Assembly: GCA_022575985.1 (NCBI GenBank)
Contig: JAKSXM010000272.1
Location: 24,300,501-24,364,500, forward strand
DNA length: 64,000 nucleotides
Reading direction: 5' to 3'
Source: Anagrus nilaparvatae
Lineage: Eukaryota; Arthropoda; Insecta; Hymenoptera; Mymaridae
The translations under genes and the position numbers were made by a program. This document shows positions 23,820 through 35,008 of the stretch, piece by piece. Numbering within the stretch: the stretch's first letter is position 1; the number at the start of each line of letters is the position of its first letter. Under the pieces are notes generated by a model, which was given only the letters and a program-made list of their open reading frames with translations, ran no database searches and was not told the origin of the DNA.

Positions 23820-26640
23820 CTAGTGTAGAAAATAGGCTTTTTTGCCCTAGATATGTAAAATTGGTTACCTTAAGCGGAATATTTTATATTTTTTCATTGT
23901 ATTATAGATGTCAGTGTTTTTTTTTTTTTTTTGTATATGAGGTTATTGTGAAATTTAGTAAAAACCCGAGGAATCCAAAACTTTTGTCAGAATTTTCTGC
24001 TATTTTCAACCAGTGACAAAACAGTGGGTCTCAAAAATTCTGTCCAGAATATGCCCAGATACTGGAAATCCTGTTGCTTTTAAGATATTCTTTTTTCTAG
24101 AGTTACAGATTTAAAAAATTCATTTACATGCTTTACAAATAAGCCAATGCACTTAAATTTTCATATACGAATATGCTCACATGAATATATTTAATTTTTT
24201 TTTTTTTTTAATTAACTCCGATATTAAAAATTCATATTATTTTGAAAATTTTCACATTTATGAAAATAAATAATAAAAATTTAAGAAATCATAAAAATTC
24301 TGCTTGTTTCAATAACTTTTTATCAATAAACAAGATTTGAAAAGTTTCAGCATAAAAAATAATATTAGAATTAACATTTACCAAATCGAAAATTAACTCA
24401 ATAAGACCACATGTTATTATTTGTTGATACCTTTTGGAACAGGTTTCATGGCTGTAAATTTAGCGGATCTTTTTTTGGCAAAAACTTTTCTTAAATACCA
24501 GCCTAATGCACAGATACTAATATAATAAATTCATATACACATAGTTAATTCATCACCTTATAATAATGTTCCACAAATTTTCATACTATAACTGCGAATT
24601 TTCAATATGCAGCTTTGCCAAATGGGTTCACTAACTTCAAAAATGATATTTATAAAATAAAGTAAATATGTCTTCAAAATTATATTTATAAATTTTCGTA
24701 AATTTATAGTCACATTATTTTTACCATGAACCTCAAATAATATTTATATATACCTATAGTACAAGCATAAAGCTTAATTATTAATAGTCTACATAGAAGT
24801 AAATTATGCATTGAAGATGTGCTAAATATAATTTTAACACATTAACACGTAGACAAACATTTTTATTGCTATTAAAATATCTAATAAATTATGATCACGT
24901 AGACAAAAATATTTATCGTTTATTTTTTTTTAAATTTAATTAAATTTTTTTTATTTGAAGATATTTACACAATATATATATCTAAATAAATTTTGATCTA
25001 ATCTGATAAATTAAAAATTTTTGTTCAAAATTATTATCGTGTCTAGTAGAACGTTTCTTCGAAGTATTTGTTTCATTTAAAAATTAAGTATCTTCAATAG
25101 AATCAATTTTGTTATATCGTTGTCAAAATAATATTAAATGTATAGATTTATTTAGATAGTTAAACTATGTTTAGGATACATATTAGCCCAAGAGTTATTT
25201 TTAAAAAATTAACGAAAGTAGGCTAAAATGGTACATGGTCAGAAAAATAAAGGATAGCTCAAATTTTAAGTAAATTAATATTTGGGGCATTCTTTTTTTA
25301 TAATCAAGGTTATCAGATTTTTCTTCGACAGTGGCAAGAAAACACGTCTTTGCAGAACGCACGGTGGCCGGGAACTGTTTGTTTTTGAGTCACTATGAAG
25401 AAAAAACGTTTTAAATCTATCAAAAAATCAATTCAATGCCACTATTTATTATTCATTTTACAAAGTTTTAAACTTTGAAATAACAATTTTACTTTCTTTG
25501 ATAAACTAATACATTTATAATTCATATTAAAGCCGTACAAAAACCAACTTATTTTCAAAATTGTATCCAGTCTAATATGCAAATTAACAAATACATCAAA
25601 TAAAATAAATAATAAAATATTTTCATAAATCTATTAAAGTTTTAATATTTTGATTAAAAATTATTTCATACACCGCATTGACGCGAATCTCTCAATTTAA
25701 AAAGCTAAATAATTATTCAATCATAAACTGCATTTTTGGTTAAAATAATAATATTATAAAAAGTATAAAATTGGGTCACGATATATTTTAAAATTTATAA
25801 AAAAGTGTATCATTCGTCAGATTCGTGGTCAGATTCAATTATAGAATTTCTATATATTTTTATCTTCTTATTAAGTTTATAAATATAAATTTTTTTAAAA
25901 TACTCTTTAACTTGTACTTCTAAAAATATTTAAAAATAAGGATAAAAGCGATAATTTTATTTTTAAAAATACTTATTTTTAAAGAAAAACATTGAATTTT
26001 TTTTATTCATGTGTTAATATGTACTTAAAATTAAATATTTCTTTTTTTTTTTTGACAGATAAAGACAAACATTAAAATTAAAATATTTACTAAAAAAAAT
26101 ATTTTATTTAATTATCAAGAAGATCAAATAAATCTTAATTTTTCATTATTATTATTTTTTTTGGACTGATTATTTGACTTAAATATCGTCGATGATTTGA
26201 AGTATATTATTAAAAAATTAATGCATGTACTTATTTGATATAATTTGATATCTATATATATATATTTATAAAATTGATATTAGTAGATTTTAATCAGTTT
26301 TTTATATATAAATTATGAATTTTTTGACAGTTTTAATAAGTTTTATTAAGGGATTCTGATGCAGCTACAATATGTGTAGCAGTAGCATTTTGACCTTACA
26401 AGATTATCTGGCATAAAAATAAAAATTAATGTTTTCCACAAATTTCGGGCAAAACGTAAATCCTAGATCTAAAAGAAATCCTCATTCTAAAAAAAAATTT
26501 TGGAAATTATTTTGTCCTGGGTAGCTAAGCTTGACCTGAAAAATTCATTTTCCGAGTAACCAATTTTCTCTTCTTTTGTTTTATGATTATTCCCACAAAC
26601 TTTTATTTTTAAAAACTTACATTTTTCCACTGTACTGAAT
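23820..26640. other. AT-rich non-coding stretch
   Basis: No gene or clear repeat. A short GC-richer island at about 25325-25395 has no splice or paralogue support. Confidence 0.45.
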
Positions 26641-26644
26641 TTTT

Positions 26645-26740
26645 CACTATACACTGAAAAAACAATCCGTTTGCTGTTACCGGAATTTTTTTTCCTTGCT
26701 CAAACAATTGAAAATGCCGAAACGGTAAATAAAATTAAAA
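26645..26740. repeat. dispersed repeat, copy 2 (partner at 13275-13390)
   Basis: It shares the TACACTGAAAAAA start and the GGAATTTTTTTTCC-TTGCTCAAACAATTG block with the earlier copy. Confidence 0.45.
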
Positions 26741-26791
26741 AACTTTTGCTGATTTAGAGTATGCGCGGTATGGTGCAAAAAAAATATCTTT

Positions 26792-26993
26792 CATTATACG
26801 CTGCAAAAAAAAACTACTTTCTTACTTTCGGGAAATCTTTTTTTCGCTTTTAATGAAAAACTATGTGTTGAACACGGGAAAAAATGTAGGAAATTTTACT
26901 TTCAATGCAGTCTGCACTCGTTCGCTACGCTCACTCGTACATACAACTGCATTGAAAGCCAAATCCTATTTTTTTTCCCTTGTTAAACAAATA
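26792..26993 (+). mobile_element. R1 fold-back repeat, copy 2
   Basis: Nearly full-length copy running from TTTCATTATACGCTGC to CCCTTGTTAAACAAATAG. It contains the GTGTTGAACACGGGAAAA arm, the CACTCGTTCGCTACGCTC loop and the opposing CATTGAAAGCC arm. The open frame across it (26853-27080) is incidental. Confidence 0.7.
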
Positions 26994-27734
26994 GATATTT
27001 TTAAAAGAAAGAAAAATTTTTTCTTTTATTTTCTGAATTCAAAATTTTTCAAGTTGTCATCATATGAATGCATTGCATAATTTCTTCTGGTATTGATAAT
27101 CCTGTGTTCATTTGAGCCCAAGCTCGAATAAACATTTTTCAAAGCAATGTAACATTAATTCAAATAAAAAATAAATCTCAGTCTGATATATAAATTTTCA
27201 AATATGTTTTACTAAAAATATATTTGATATACTCACATCATTTATAAAATCACTGTAAGCTTATGATGATCTTCTTTGATCAAAATATTTAACGTTTATT
27301 TATACCCAATAAGAAGATTTATGGAAATTATATGTATGATGTTTAGTGTTATAATAATTTTTGATTATAATAATTTTTGCGGTCTTAAAACTTAAAAAAT
27401 CAAAAATGCATAAAAAACTAAAATGGTTATAAAAATATCAAGGACAAGACCTAGGAGGCTGAAAATTGAGCTGATGACTTATTTTCGATAGTACTTTGAG
27501 GGAAAAATATTTTGGAACCGATTTGAATACCCGAGTATTAGTTTCACATACACTTGAGGAATTAAATAATAAATTCTTTGCTTAAACACTAATTTTAGCA
27601 TGTTTAGAAATTTATTAATGGAAGGATTTTAACAATACTAAGAAAATTATTGGATATTTGTAAGATTTTTAAAACAATAAAATTTGACAATCAATTTAGT
27701 TTACATTATTTATTTACAATAAAATCAATATATA

Positions 27735-29028
27735 CTCCAGTCAAAATACGGGGGGGGGGTTGTATTTTCACTGGCGAACACGAGATTTGCTCTACTATAG
27801 ATTTTTTGGGTCGCTGAACACGAAAATCGGGGTCATTTGAGTGAGAAATTGGGGCTTCACCCTTAAATTTGCAAAAACTACCCCCAAAAAGGGGTTTTTT
27901 TTACATATTTGCAATTTGAGCGCTCAGATTGGCACCATACGGGTTTTTTGGGTCGCTGATCAAGAATTTCGACTCCTTTTTCACAAATAATCAATATTTC
28001 ACCCCTAAATTGGCTAAAAATCCCCCCCCAAGGGGGTGTTTTGCTGTTTTACCACTTTGAGCATCCAGGATATATCCATATAGGTTTTTTGGGTCGCTAA
28101 TCAAGAATTTCGACTCCTTTTTCATAAATAATCAATATTTCACCCCTAAATTGGCTACATCTCCCCCCCCCCCCCCAAGGGGGTGTTTTGCTATTTACCA
28201 CTTTGAGCATCCAGGATATATCCATATAGGTTTTTTGGGTCGCTAATAAAGAATTTCGACTCCTTTTTCACAAATAATCAATATTTCACCCTTAAAATAG
28301 CTACAAATACCCCTAAAAGTAAAAAATGAACTTACCTGAAAAATAAATTATTATAACGAAGGAAAAAATGAATAAATGAAACTTAAAATTTTCTTTTTTT
28401 TTTATATAATTTTAATTGAACGGAAGGAAAATATAGAAATTTAATTCAATTTAATATACAAATTTTTAATTTAATATACTTATTAATTAGTTTATAATTT
28501 AATATTTATAATTAAATTTAATATAGACATTTTTTTTAATTGAATAGGGTGAAGATGGTCAAAGTGCGAAAATAGCAAAAACCCCCTTGGGGGGGGGGGG
28601 AGTTTTAGCCAATTTAGGGGTGAAATATTGATTGTTTGTGAAAAAGGAGTCGAAATTCTTGATTAGCGATCCAAAAAACCCATATGGATATATCCTGGAT
28701 GCTCAAAGTGGTTAAATAGCAAAACACCCCCTTGGGGGGGAGGAGTTGTAGCCAATTTAGGGGTAAAATATTGATTATTTATGAAAAAGAAGTCGAAATT
28801 CTTGATCAGCGACCCAAAAAACCCGTATGGTGCCAATCTGAGCGCTCAAATTGCAAATATGTAAAAAAAACCCCTTTTTGGGGGTAGTTTTTGCAAATTT
28901 AAGGGTGAAGCCCCAATTTCTCACTCAAATGACCCCGATTTTCGTGTTCAGCGACCCAAAAAACCTATAGTAGAGCAAATCTCTTGTTCGCCAGTGAAAA
29001 TACAACCAAACCCGTATTTTGACTGGAG
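27735..29028. mobile_element. 1.29-kb fold-back element with TA target duplication
   Basis: The ends CTCCAGTCAAAATACGGG (27735) and CCCGTATTTTGACTGGAG (29028) are perfect inverted repeats flanked by TA (27733-27734 and 29029-29030). The inverted arms extend several hundred bases, and a ~200-bp unique AT-rich centre lies at about 28330-28540. Within the arms a ~130-145-bp module (TTTTTTGGGTCGCT, AATTTCGACTCCTTTT, ATCAATATTTCACCCC, C-tract) repeats about three times on the left and twice on the right. The other duplication copy has the empty site at about 48905-48915. There is no transposase. A decayed relative is at 41600-41870. Confidence 0.85.
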
Positions 29029-30504
29029 TAATAATACAATAATCCAATACAATTCAAATATCAACTCTAATAAGATAAATAGAGAAATATATAATAAGAT
29101 ATATTTATTAAAATATATTTAAATATATGATAAATTATATAAAAAATAAAATCAGTTAAGAAAATCATTAATAACATCATTAAAAAACGCCTTTTAAATC
29201 ATCTAATATCTAATTTTTAAAATACAAATCAGAAAATAAATGCCAATAAAACAAAGAGGAAGGAGCAAGAGAGAATTCATGAAATTTTATTTGGTAAATC
29301 GCACGACTAAAACAATTAATTGAAAATAGGGTAGTTTATCCTCTACAATAGCCATAAGTGATTCAAATTAAGTTTCTGTTATATTTGTGTAACTTTAGAT
29401 CCACGTCTGAGCAAGGTTGAGATAATAATTCCTTATTTAAACAAATTTAAATTAAAGAAATTTTACTAAATTGAAGGTTGCTTTTTTTTTTTAATTTGAA
29501 TTTTTTTTTTCTGGAGGAATCTAAAGTTAAACAAATTTACAATAAGAAAAAACTAAAAACTCTCAACTCAAAAAAATTTTTGTTTTGGTTTATTTTTAAC
29601 GGACAAAGTATAAATCTTAAAATTTTCTATTTCTATGTCAAAGGCAATATACGAATTTATGTAAAATTCAGATTTTTATATACTAGATACCGTCAAAGAC
29701 GGGTAGAGCGAAGCTGATCATGTTAGAAAAAAGCAAGAAAAGAGTTTCAGTAATTTTTTAATTTTGGAATTTTAAAAGTTTTGATTGGATTGAGTTCAAT
29801 AATAATTTTTAAATAAGACGTAAAAAAATGTTAAGCATAGTTAGAATTTTTAAGTATTGGCCAAAAATGACACCAAAAATTCGCCCCTTCTTTTTTAACC
29901 TTGTTATTTGTTTGCTGAAAAGATTTCAACCAAACTTTTCTTTGCAGAGCTTTGTTATTACGTGCTTTTTTCATAATTCATTAAAAAAAAATTCTCTGGA
30001 CTCTAATACCCTCAATTTAGTCAATTACCAAATTAATATTACACTCAAGTCAGAATGCGGTGTAAGGATTTCCGAATTCGACAACCAGAATTAGAAAATC
30101 TTCTGTAGGTCTTGTATGTCGCTGAATCTGAATTTGGGGTCATACTGGGTTAGAAAATAGGAAAATACAGAAGAAACTTTCCAATTTATGGGTTTTCTTA
30201 CAATATTTTGGAACTAATGATCAAATTAATAAGTGCCACGTCTTAAGAGTAATTAAATAAATATTGAGTTTTTATTTTATTTGGTTTCAATAAAGGAATA
30301 TTAGAGCAAATTATTGGTGTTGAAAGCTGTCTCCAGGATAAGATAAAATCTGAAAAATACAATGTGAGTTTTTTTCTTTATTTTTCTTTTAATCTTGCAT
30401 TTGAAAAAGTTTCATCTTATTTTAACTTTTATTTAATTTACTGACTCCTCTACGGGAGCAAAAATGGATAAAACTAGCCCTAAATTTAACAAAAAATGAA
30501 AAAA

Positions 30505-30975
30505 ACTTATAACTAGATCATGGAACATGTTCATTTATAACAGTTTTAACGTATATTCCCTAATTATTATAAGTTCTAAGACCAAAATTACCTATTATAA
30601 AACCTATAAAGTATTGTAAGTTCTTGTTCTTAGATCAGGCCCTGACTCCCACTTCAAATTAGTCCCTTAATCGGAAATATTCCACCCCACTTAAAAACGT
30701 CGTCAATATTTCAACCTCCCCCCCCCCTTAAAACGTCAATACTCGGTGGTCCCGAACGGGACGTGAATTTTATTTTATTAGGTGCATCGCTATTTTATGA
30801 TGTTTGTAATCTTAGTTGCGATTGTTTAACTAATGAACAAACAATGCATCCACTCTGGATCGCCCTGCATTTTACCCCCTCCCCGCCCCTAAAACGTCAC
30901 TTTTTTACCCACCCCCTACCTAGACAGACTTTTTCAATAACCCATCCAATGAACATGTTCCATGTTAAAAATGTA
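30505..30975 (+). mobile_element. CATGGAACATG-family MITE, copy 2
   Basis: It begins AACTTATAACTAGATCATGG then AACATGTTCATTTATAAC, and ends CCAATGAACATGTTCCATG followed by TT. The interior holds CCTAATTATTATAAGTTCT and poly-C/AAAACGTCAAT units. It appears to carry an internal insertion around 30740-30880 that separates two of the C-tract/AAAACGTCA units. Confidence 0.65.
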
Positions 30976-31147
30976 TTGCATTTTATTTTTCAGACTTTTC
31001 ATAACTTCTGCGGTTGCTTAAGTTCTCTTATACAAAAAGTTAATAAAATTGCAAAAAGAGGGCAGATATTTCGGTGTTTTTACTTTGCTTTAACTAACAA
31101 GAGACCGCTACCTTTAGGAAACCAAATAACAAATTACTTTCATTAAT

Positions 31148-31450
31148 ATATTGAAAAAAACCCCGATAACCTCCGTTTATTCTAACGGGTCTTCTTGGCG
31201 TAAAAATACTATGCAAAAGGCTTTTAAATAGAGTTTTTTTGGTAATATTGCTTTTAAATAAGTTATTTAACAAAAACACTTTTTGTTGGTCACAATTTTT
31301 TGGTATTCAAGTCATTTCTAAAACCTCGGATACCGCAATTTTTTTTCGCTAATTTTCTCAATTGTATAGTAATTTAATCAAATGGTCATTTTTGGCCCAA
31401 AATGATTAATTTTTAAATTACCTCAAAAATTGCAGTTTTAGACAAAAATG
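31148..31450 (+). repeat. ~300-bp diverged direct repeat, unit 1
   Basis: It shares an ordered series of blocks with 32590-32900: TTGAAAAAA, ACCCTCCGTT/ACCTCCGTTT, TTTTTTGGTAATTTTT, AACCTCG, CAAATGGTCATTTTTGGC and AAAATGATTAATTTTTAAA. The spacing between units is about 1.44 kb. These could be decayed long terminal repeats or copies of one dispersed element. There are no coding remains between them. Confidence 0.5.
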
Positions 31451-31669
31451 GTTTTTATAGGTCTCAACAATTTTCTAAAAGCTTTTTTCTAAAAATTCTT
31501 TATTTGTCCTTCAGAATTATTTGTTTGCAAAATATTTTACCTTTTTAATTTTTTAGACAGTAAACTGAATGCCCCTTTTTGGCCTAAAATGATCAATTTT
31601 CAATTAGCTGCAAAAATCGTACTTTTAACATTGAACATGTTTATAACCTGTTAATCTGAAAATCAAATG

Positions 31670-31960
31670 GGGTCAAATGTGTCTGATTTAAGGGGGGAAG
31701 GTCCAATGGTACTTGGACAAATTTCAATTTAGGCACTTAGAATAATCCGGGCTTAGAGACTTCTAATAATTCGAGTTGAAGAACTTAGAATGTTTTTTTT
31801 TGATTTAAGGTCTTAGAATAATAAAGGTTTACAGAATCAAAATAATTTGGGTTTGGAATCTTAACATCTAGTAAAGGTGATAATTACAAATTATAAGAAT
31901 AGCAATTTTATTGTAATATTGCTTAGCATTTATGTATTGTAACTATTCGTTTTTAGAGGT
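31670..31960 (-). mobile_element. CATGGAACATG-family fragment, inverted
   Basis: Reverse-complement matches to the interior of the 38446-38950 copy include TCAAATGTGTCTGATTTAAG with a G-tract, repeated ACTTAGAATAAT units, and the AAGGTGATAATTACAAATTA block. Confidence 0.5.
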
Positions 31961-32314
31961 TTAGTTTTCACGTCCTATAATTAGTCTTATAACCCAATTA
32001 GAGCTTGTAATTATTGAATCTCAACATTTTCTTATCCTATCTTCAAAAAAGGCAGTTAATTAGATAATTTTAACTCTGCTTCCAAAATATTGCAAAAAAA
32101 CCTTAAAATGGGGTAGTTTTTGCTGATTTCATGACCTCTACTTCTCAGCAACTTTGCACCCCAGATTGGGTATTTCAGAATCAAAACCAATCAAAACATA
32201 CCTATACTTTGTATTCTAATTTTTTGGGTAGCATGTTCTAGAAAAAGTTAACCAATTTTTGAAAAAAAAAAACTAAAATTATGACACCCCGAAATAGACT
32301 AGATTTTTAGATTA

Positions 32315-32527
32315 GGCCAAAACATACTTAATTTATATTTTATATTTTTCGGTATTTTGGCTCTGAATGGGCATGTCGGGCCATTGAAGACCTTCCGTTT
32401 ACCCGCGATCTTAGTGTTTATAGTATACATGATTTTGAGCTTTGATAAATGTCTTCAATGTCCCGACATGCCTCTCTGGAATTAAAATACCGAAAAATTT
32501 AAAATATAAATTAAGTATGTTTTGGTC
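32315..32527. repeat. inverted repeat, ~82-bp arms
   Basis: The left arm GGCCAAAACATACTTAATTT... CATGTCGGG...CATTGAAGACC (32315-32396) is mirrored by TGTCTTCAATGTCCCGACAT... AAGTATGTTTTGGTC (32447-32527) with few mismatches. It lies between the two direct repeats at 31148 and 32590. Confidence 0.75.
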
Positions 32528-32589
32528 TTACAAGGGGAGTTCAATGCATTTGGAACACCAAATTACACCAAATGGTTATGGATGAGTTT

Positions 32590-32900
32590 GTTATGTTGAA
32601 AAAACATGCCGACTACCCTCCGTTCCATCCAATGGGCCTTTTGGGCCTAGAAACGCAGGGCTCAATGTTATAAAATAGGATTTTTTGGTAATTTTTAATG
32701 AAACGCCAAAACCTCGCAAGTTAACCAAAACTCTTCTGGTTGGTTCCATTTTTTTGGTTTAAGTATCACTTTTCATACGCCGTAAACCGTAATTTATTAT
32801 CACTAGTTCTCTCATCACTATAGCCAATTAACCAAACGGTCATTTTTGGCTAAAAATGACCAATTTTTAAAATGCTGCCAAATTTGTAATTTCTGACGAA
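32590..32900 (+). repeat. ~300-bp diverged direct repeat, unit 2
   Basis: Partner of 31148-31450; see that entry for shared blocks. Confidence 0.5.
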
Positions 32901-33351
32901 AATAATAAAAAATTTAACGATAATGGAATTATACATAGAATGCATATGGATGGAGTAACATATTCTTTGAACTAGATTTAGTCCAAGAATATAATATTAA
33001 TAGGTATTTAAAATTTTACGTGTCGATTTCTTTTTAAATACTAAATTAATTTTAAGACCAATATTTATGTGAAATTCCAATTAATAATTAATTTTTTAAT
33101 TTTCTATTAAATAATAAAAAATGCAAAGATTTATAAAAAAGCTAAGGCTTTTTTATTCCAGGCACGATCACATATTTATTGAGTATTTTCTCTTTAATAA
33201 CGTTGATGGGATCCACACTCTCATCAATTGAAAACTATTATTTATTATCACACACCAAGGCAATACAAGCATGGAGAGGCATCGGAATGACCTGGGGATT
33301 CCTCATTAATTGGACATCTTGAAGACTTTTTCGCTTTCTAACCTGATGAAC

Positions 33352-33407
33352 TTTTTAGGCACGATTTCATTTATGTATTGCATACATAGGATAATCGTGC
33401 CTAAAAA
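33352..33407. repeat. GGCACGAT hairpin, copy 1
   Basis: A 14-bp perfect stem, TTTTTAGGCACGAT / ATCGTGCCTAAAAA, encloses an inner ATGTAT-TGC-ATACAT palindrome. A near-identical hairpin lies 148 bp downstream, and a half-site AGGCACGAT is at about 33160-33168. Confidence 0.7.
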
Positions 33408-33501
33408 ATAAATTTCAATTAATTTAGTTATTTTCTGGTTATTTTAGATCATTAACCACATTTTGGATTTATTAAATTCAAAATCAATTCATTTTTCACC
33501 A

Positions 33502-33550
33502 TAAGGCACAATTTCATCTATGTATTGCATACATAGGGTGATCGTGCCTA
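33502..33550. repeat. GGCACGAT hairpin, copy 2
   Basis: TAAGGCACAATTTCAT...TATGTATTGCATACATA...ATCGTGCCTA is the same nested palindrome as at 33352, with one arm mutated (ACAAT for ACGAT). Read as the ends of tiny MITEs, or one element duplicated. Confidence 0.65.
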
Positions 33551-34956
33551 AAAATATAAGTATCTTGTGTTATTTTACATTTCTATGATATTTCATCGAT
33601 GCAAAGTTTACACAAAAGCTATGAAATTTATTGCGCAGTTGACATTTATAAGGTTTTTCACCTCTGTGAAGCGAAAAAACAAGAATAAACATGCTTTTAA
33701 AAATAGCGAATTGGGCCCAAAAACTATAGGTTCCATCAACTCGATAAAAAAAAAACCCATTTTTAAGAAATGAAAGTAATCCGATGGATCGTTGTTAAGA
33801 TATCGTGCCCACAAGGTGTCGATTTTTGCATCCATTAAGGTAGAGCTTCGCTCTATAATTATAAATAGATTTTATAATTACAAACTTGTTAATAAAATTC
33901 AAAGAACAGATTTTTGACTAAGAATTATCATTTTAGATCTGGTGAGCTGAAAAAATTTGCGAAAATCAGTAGTACATCTAACAGCTATAGATAGAAATTG
34001 TTACTAAATTGGTACAAGAAGATGGTACCTATATAAAAAAACGTGAAAAAATGCACGTTCTATCCAACAAATCAAATCTGTTGGTAAATAATCCCAAAAA
34101 GAAAAGAAATTGTAAAACATTATAGTTACTATTAGCAAAATCACTCAACCTATGCCATAAGAAATCAAGGTAATTAGTACACAAAAATATATTTGAAATT
34201 TGAAGGATTAACTGCGACGCTACAAGGCGTCCCTCAATCATAACAGGGTATACAAGTACAAGCTACTATTATAAATATGCACTGATAAAAATAACTTTTG
34301 CAAATTAGTGCTAACATAAATCTGCGAAAAAAATTGTAAATTCTTTAAAAATCGTGATTTGTTTTATGATTTTATAGTCGGAAATTTTCGATTGTTTCAT
34401 AAATTTACTCAAACGAGTAAAATTACCATTTTTTTAGAAAATATTCTAATTTTTTGCCTATCTTTAGGAGTGACTATGTATACAAGATGACTTATTAAGA
34501 AAATCTGATAAGCTAGAGGTGAAATAACCGTTCGTCCAACCATTCAAATACGATATATCATAAATTATTCATTATCATAGATTAAAGATTAAAGATTAAA
34601 GATTATTTAAGGTTTTGGCCTACAGAGCCCATAAAATGAAGTTGTACATTGCTGGGGATACTCAGTTTACAAAATAAAGTTGTTTGAGGACTAGTATCGA
34701 TAATTCCAAATGGTTTTTGGTGCATTTAAACTAAAAAATTTCGGGATATGGAGTAATATTTGCCAAGCAATAAGTAACGGCCTGTTTTTGAACCAGTGGG
34801 CATGGAAACTGTCGTTTTTTTAACACATAGTATCTTCATCGATAGCAGTAGAACTAGTGCGAGGGGTTGGGGAAGACGCGCGAAAAAAATAGTGAAATCA
34901 GCAGAAGAAAAAAGAGCAACTTCAGAAGAACCAGGTTCATAAAGCTCAAGACTCTC

Positions 34957-35008
34957 GCGTTCCATTTCTATTAAGCGCAGCTTAAGCTAGCTGGTTTCGA
35001 TGTCGAGA
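34957..35008 (-). other. 3' flank shared by the two receptor copies
   Basis: GCGTTCCATTTCTATTAA and AGCTGGTTTCG-type blocks match 51297-51353 closely. This marks the edge of the homologous gene block downstream of the stop codon. Confidence 0.7.

Larger units (their letters stand above)
29476..34956. other. 5.5-kb block present only in copy A
   Basis: In copy B the sequences flanking this block are directly joined (GAAATTTTAC against GCGTTCCATT near 51294-51297). The block holds a decayed fold-back relic (CTCAAGTCAGAATGCGG near 30045, TGTATGTCGCTGAATCTG near 30115), a CATGGAACATG-family MITE, a pair of ~300-bp diverged direct repeats, an inverted repeat, and twin hairpins. It is either insertions accumulated in A or a deletion in B. 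No intact gene is present. The minus frame at 34726-34965 starts inside the duplicated 3' flank and has no recognisable domain. Confidence 0.6.

Noticed and set aside
25325..25395. GC-richer island as a possible exon
   Set aside because: Short, no clear acceptor/donor pair in frame, no paralogue in the window.
29828..30094. 88-codon open frame on +, and similar 60-130-codon frames across the window (for example 30763-31146)
   Set aside because: Composition is that of translated AT-rich or repeat DNA. They overlap mobile repeats and have no domain, paralogue or splice support.
33160..33550. CRISPR-like array (hairpin repeats with spacers)
   Set aside because: Only two palindromic copies plus a half-site, in eukaryotic DNA with no cas genes. 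They read as MITE-type hairpins.
34726..34965. 79-codon frame on - starting MERESLELYEPG, possible gene fragment downstream of receptor copy A
   Set aside because: It begins inside duplicated 3' flank and is absent from copy B. It has no recognised domain, and the GC-richer part could also be read in another frame. Too weak to call a gene.
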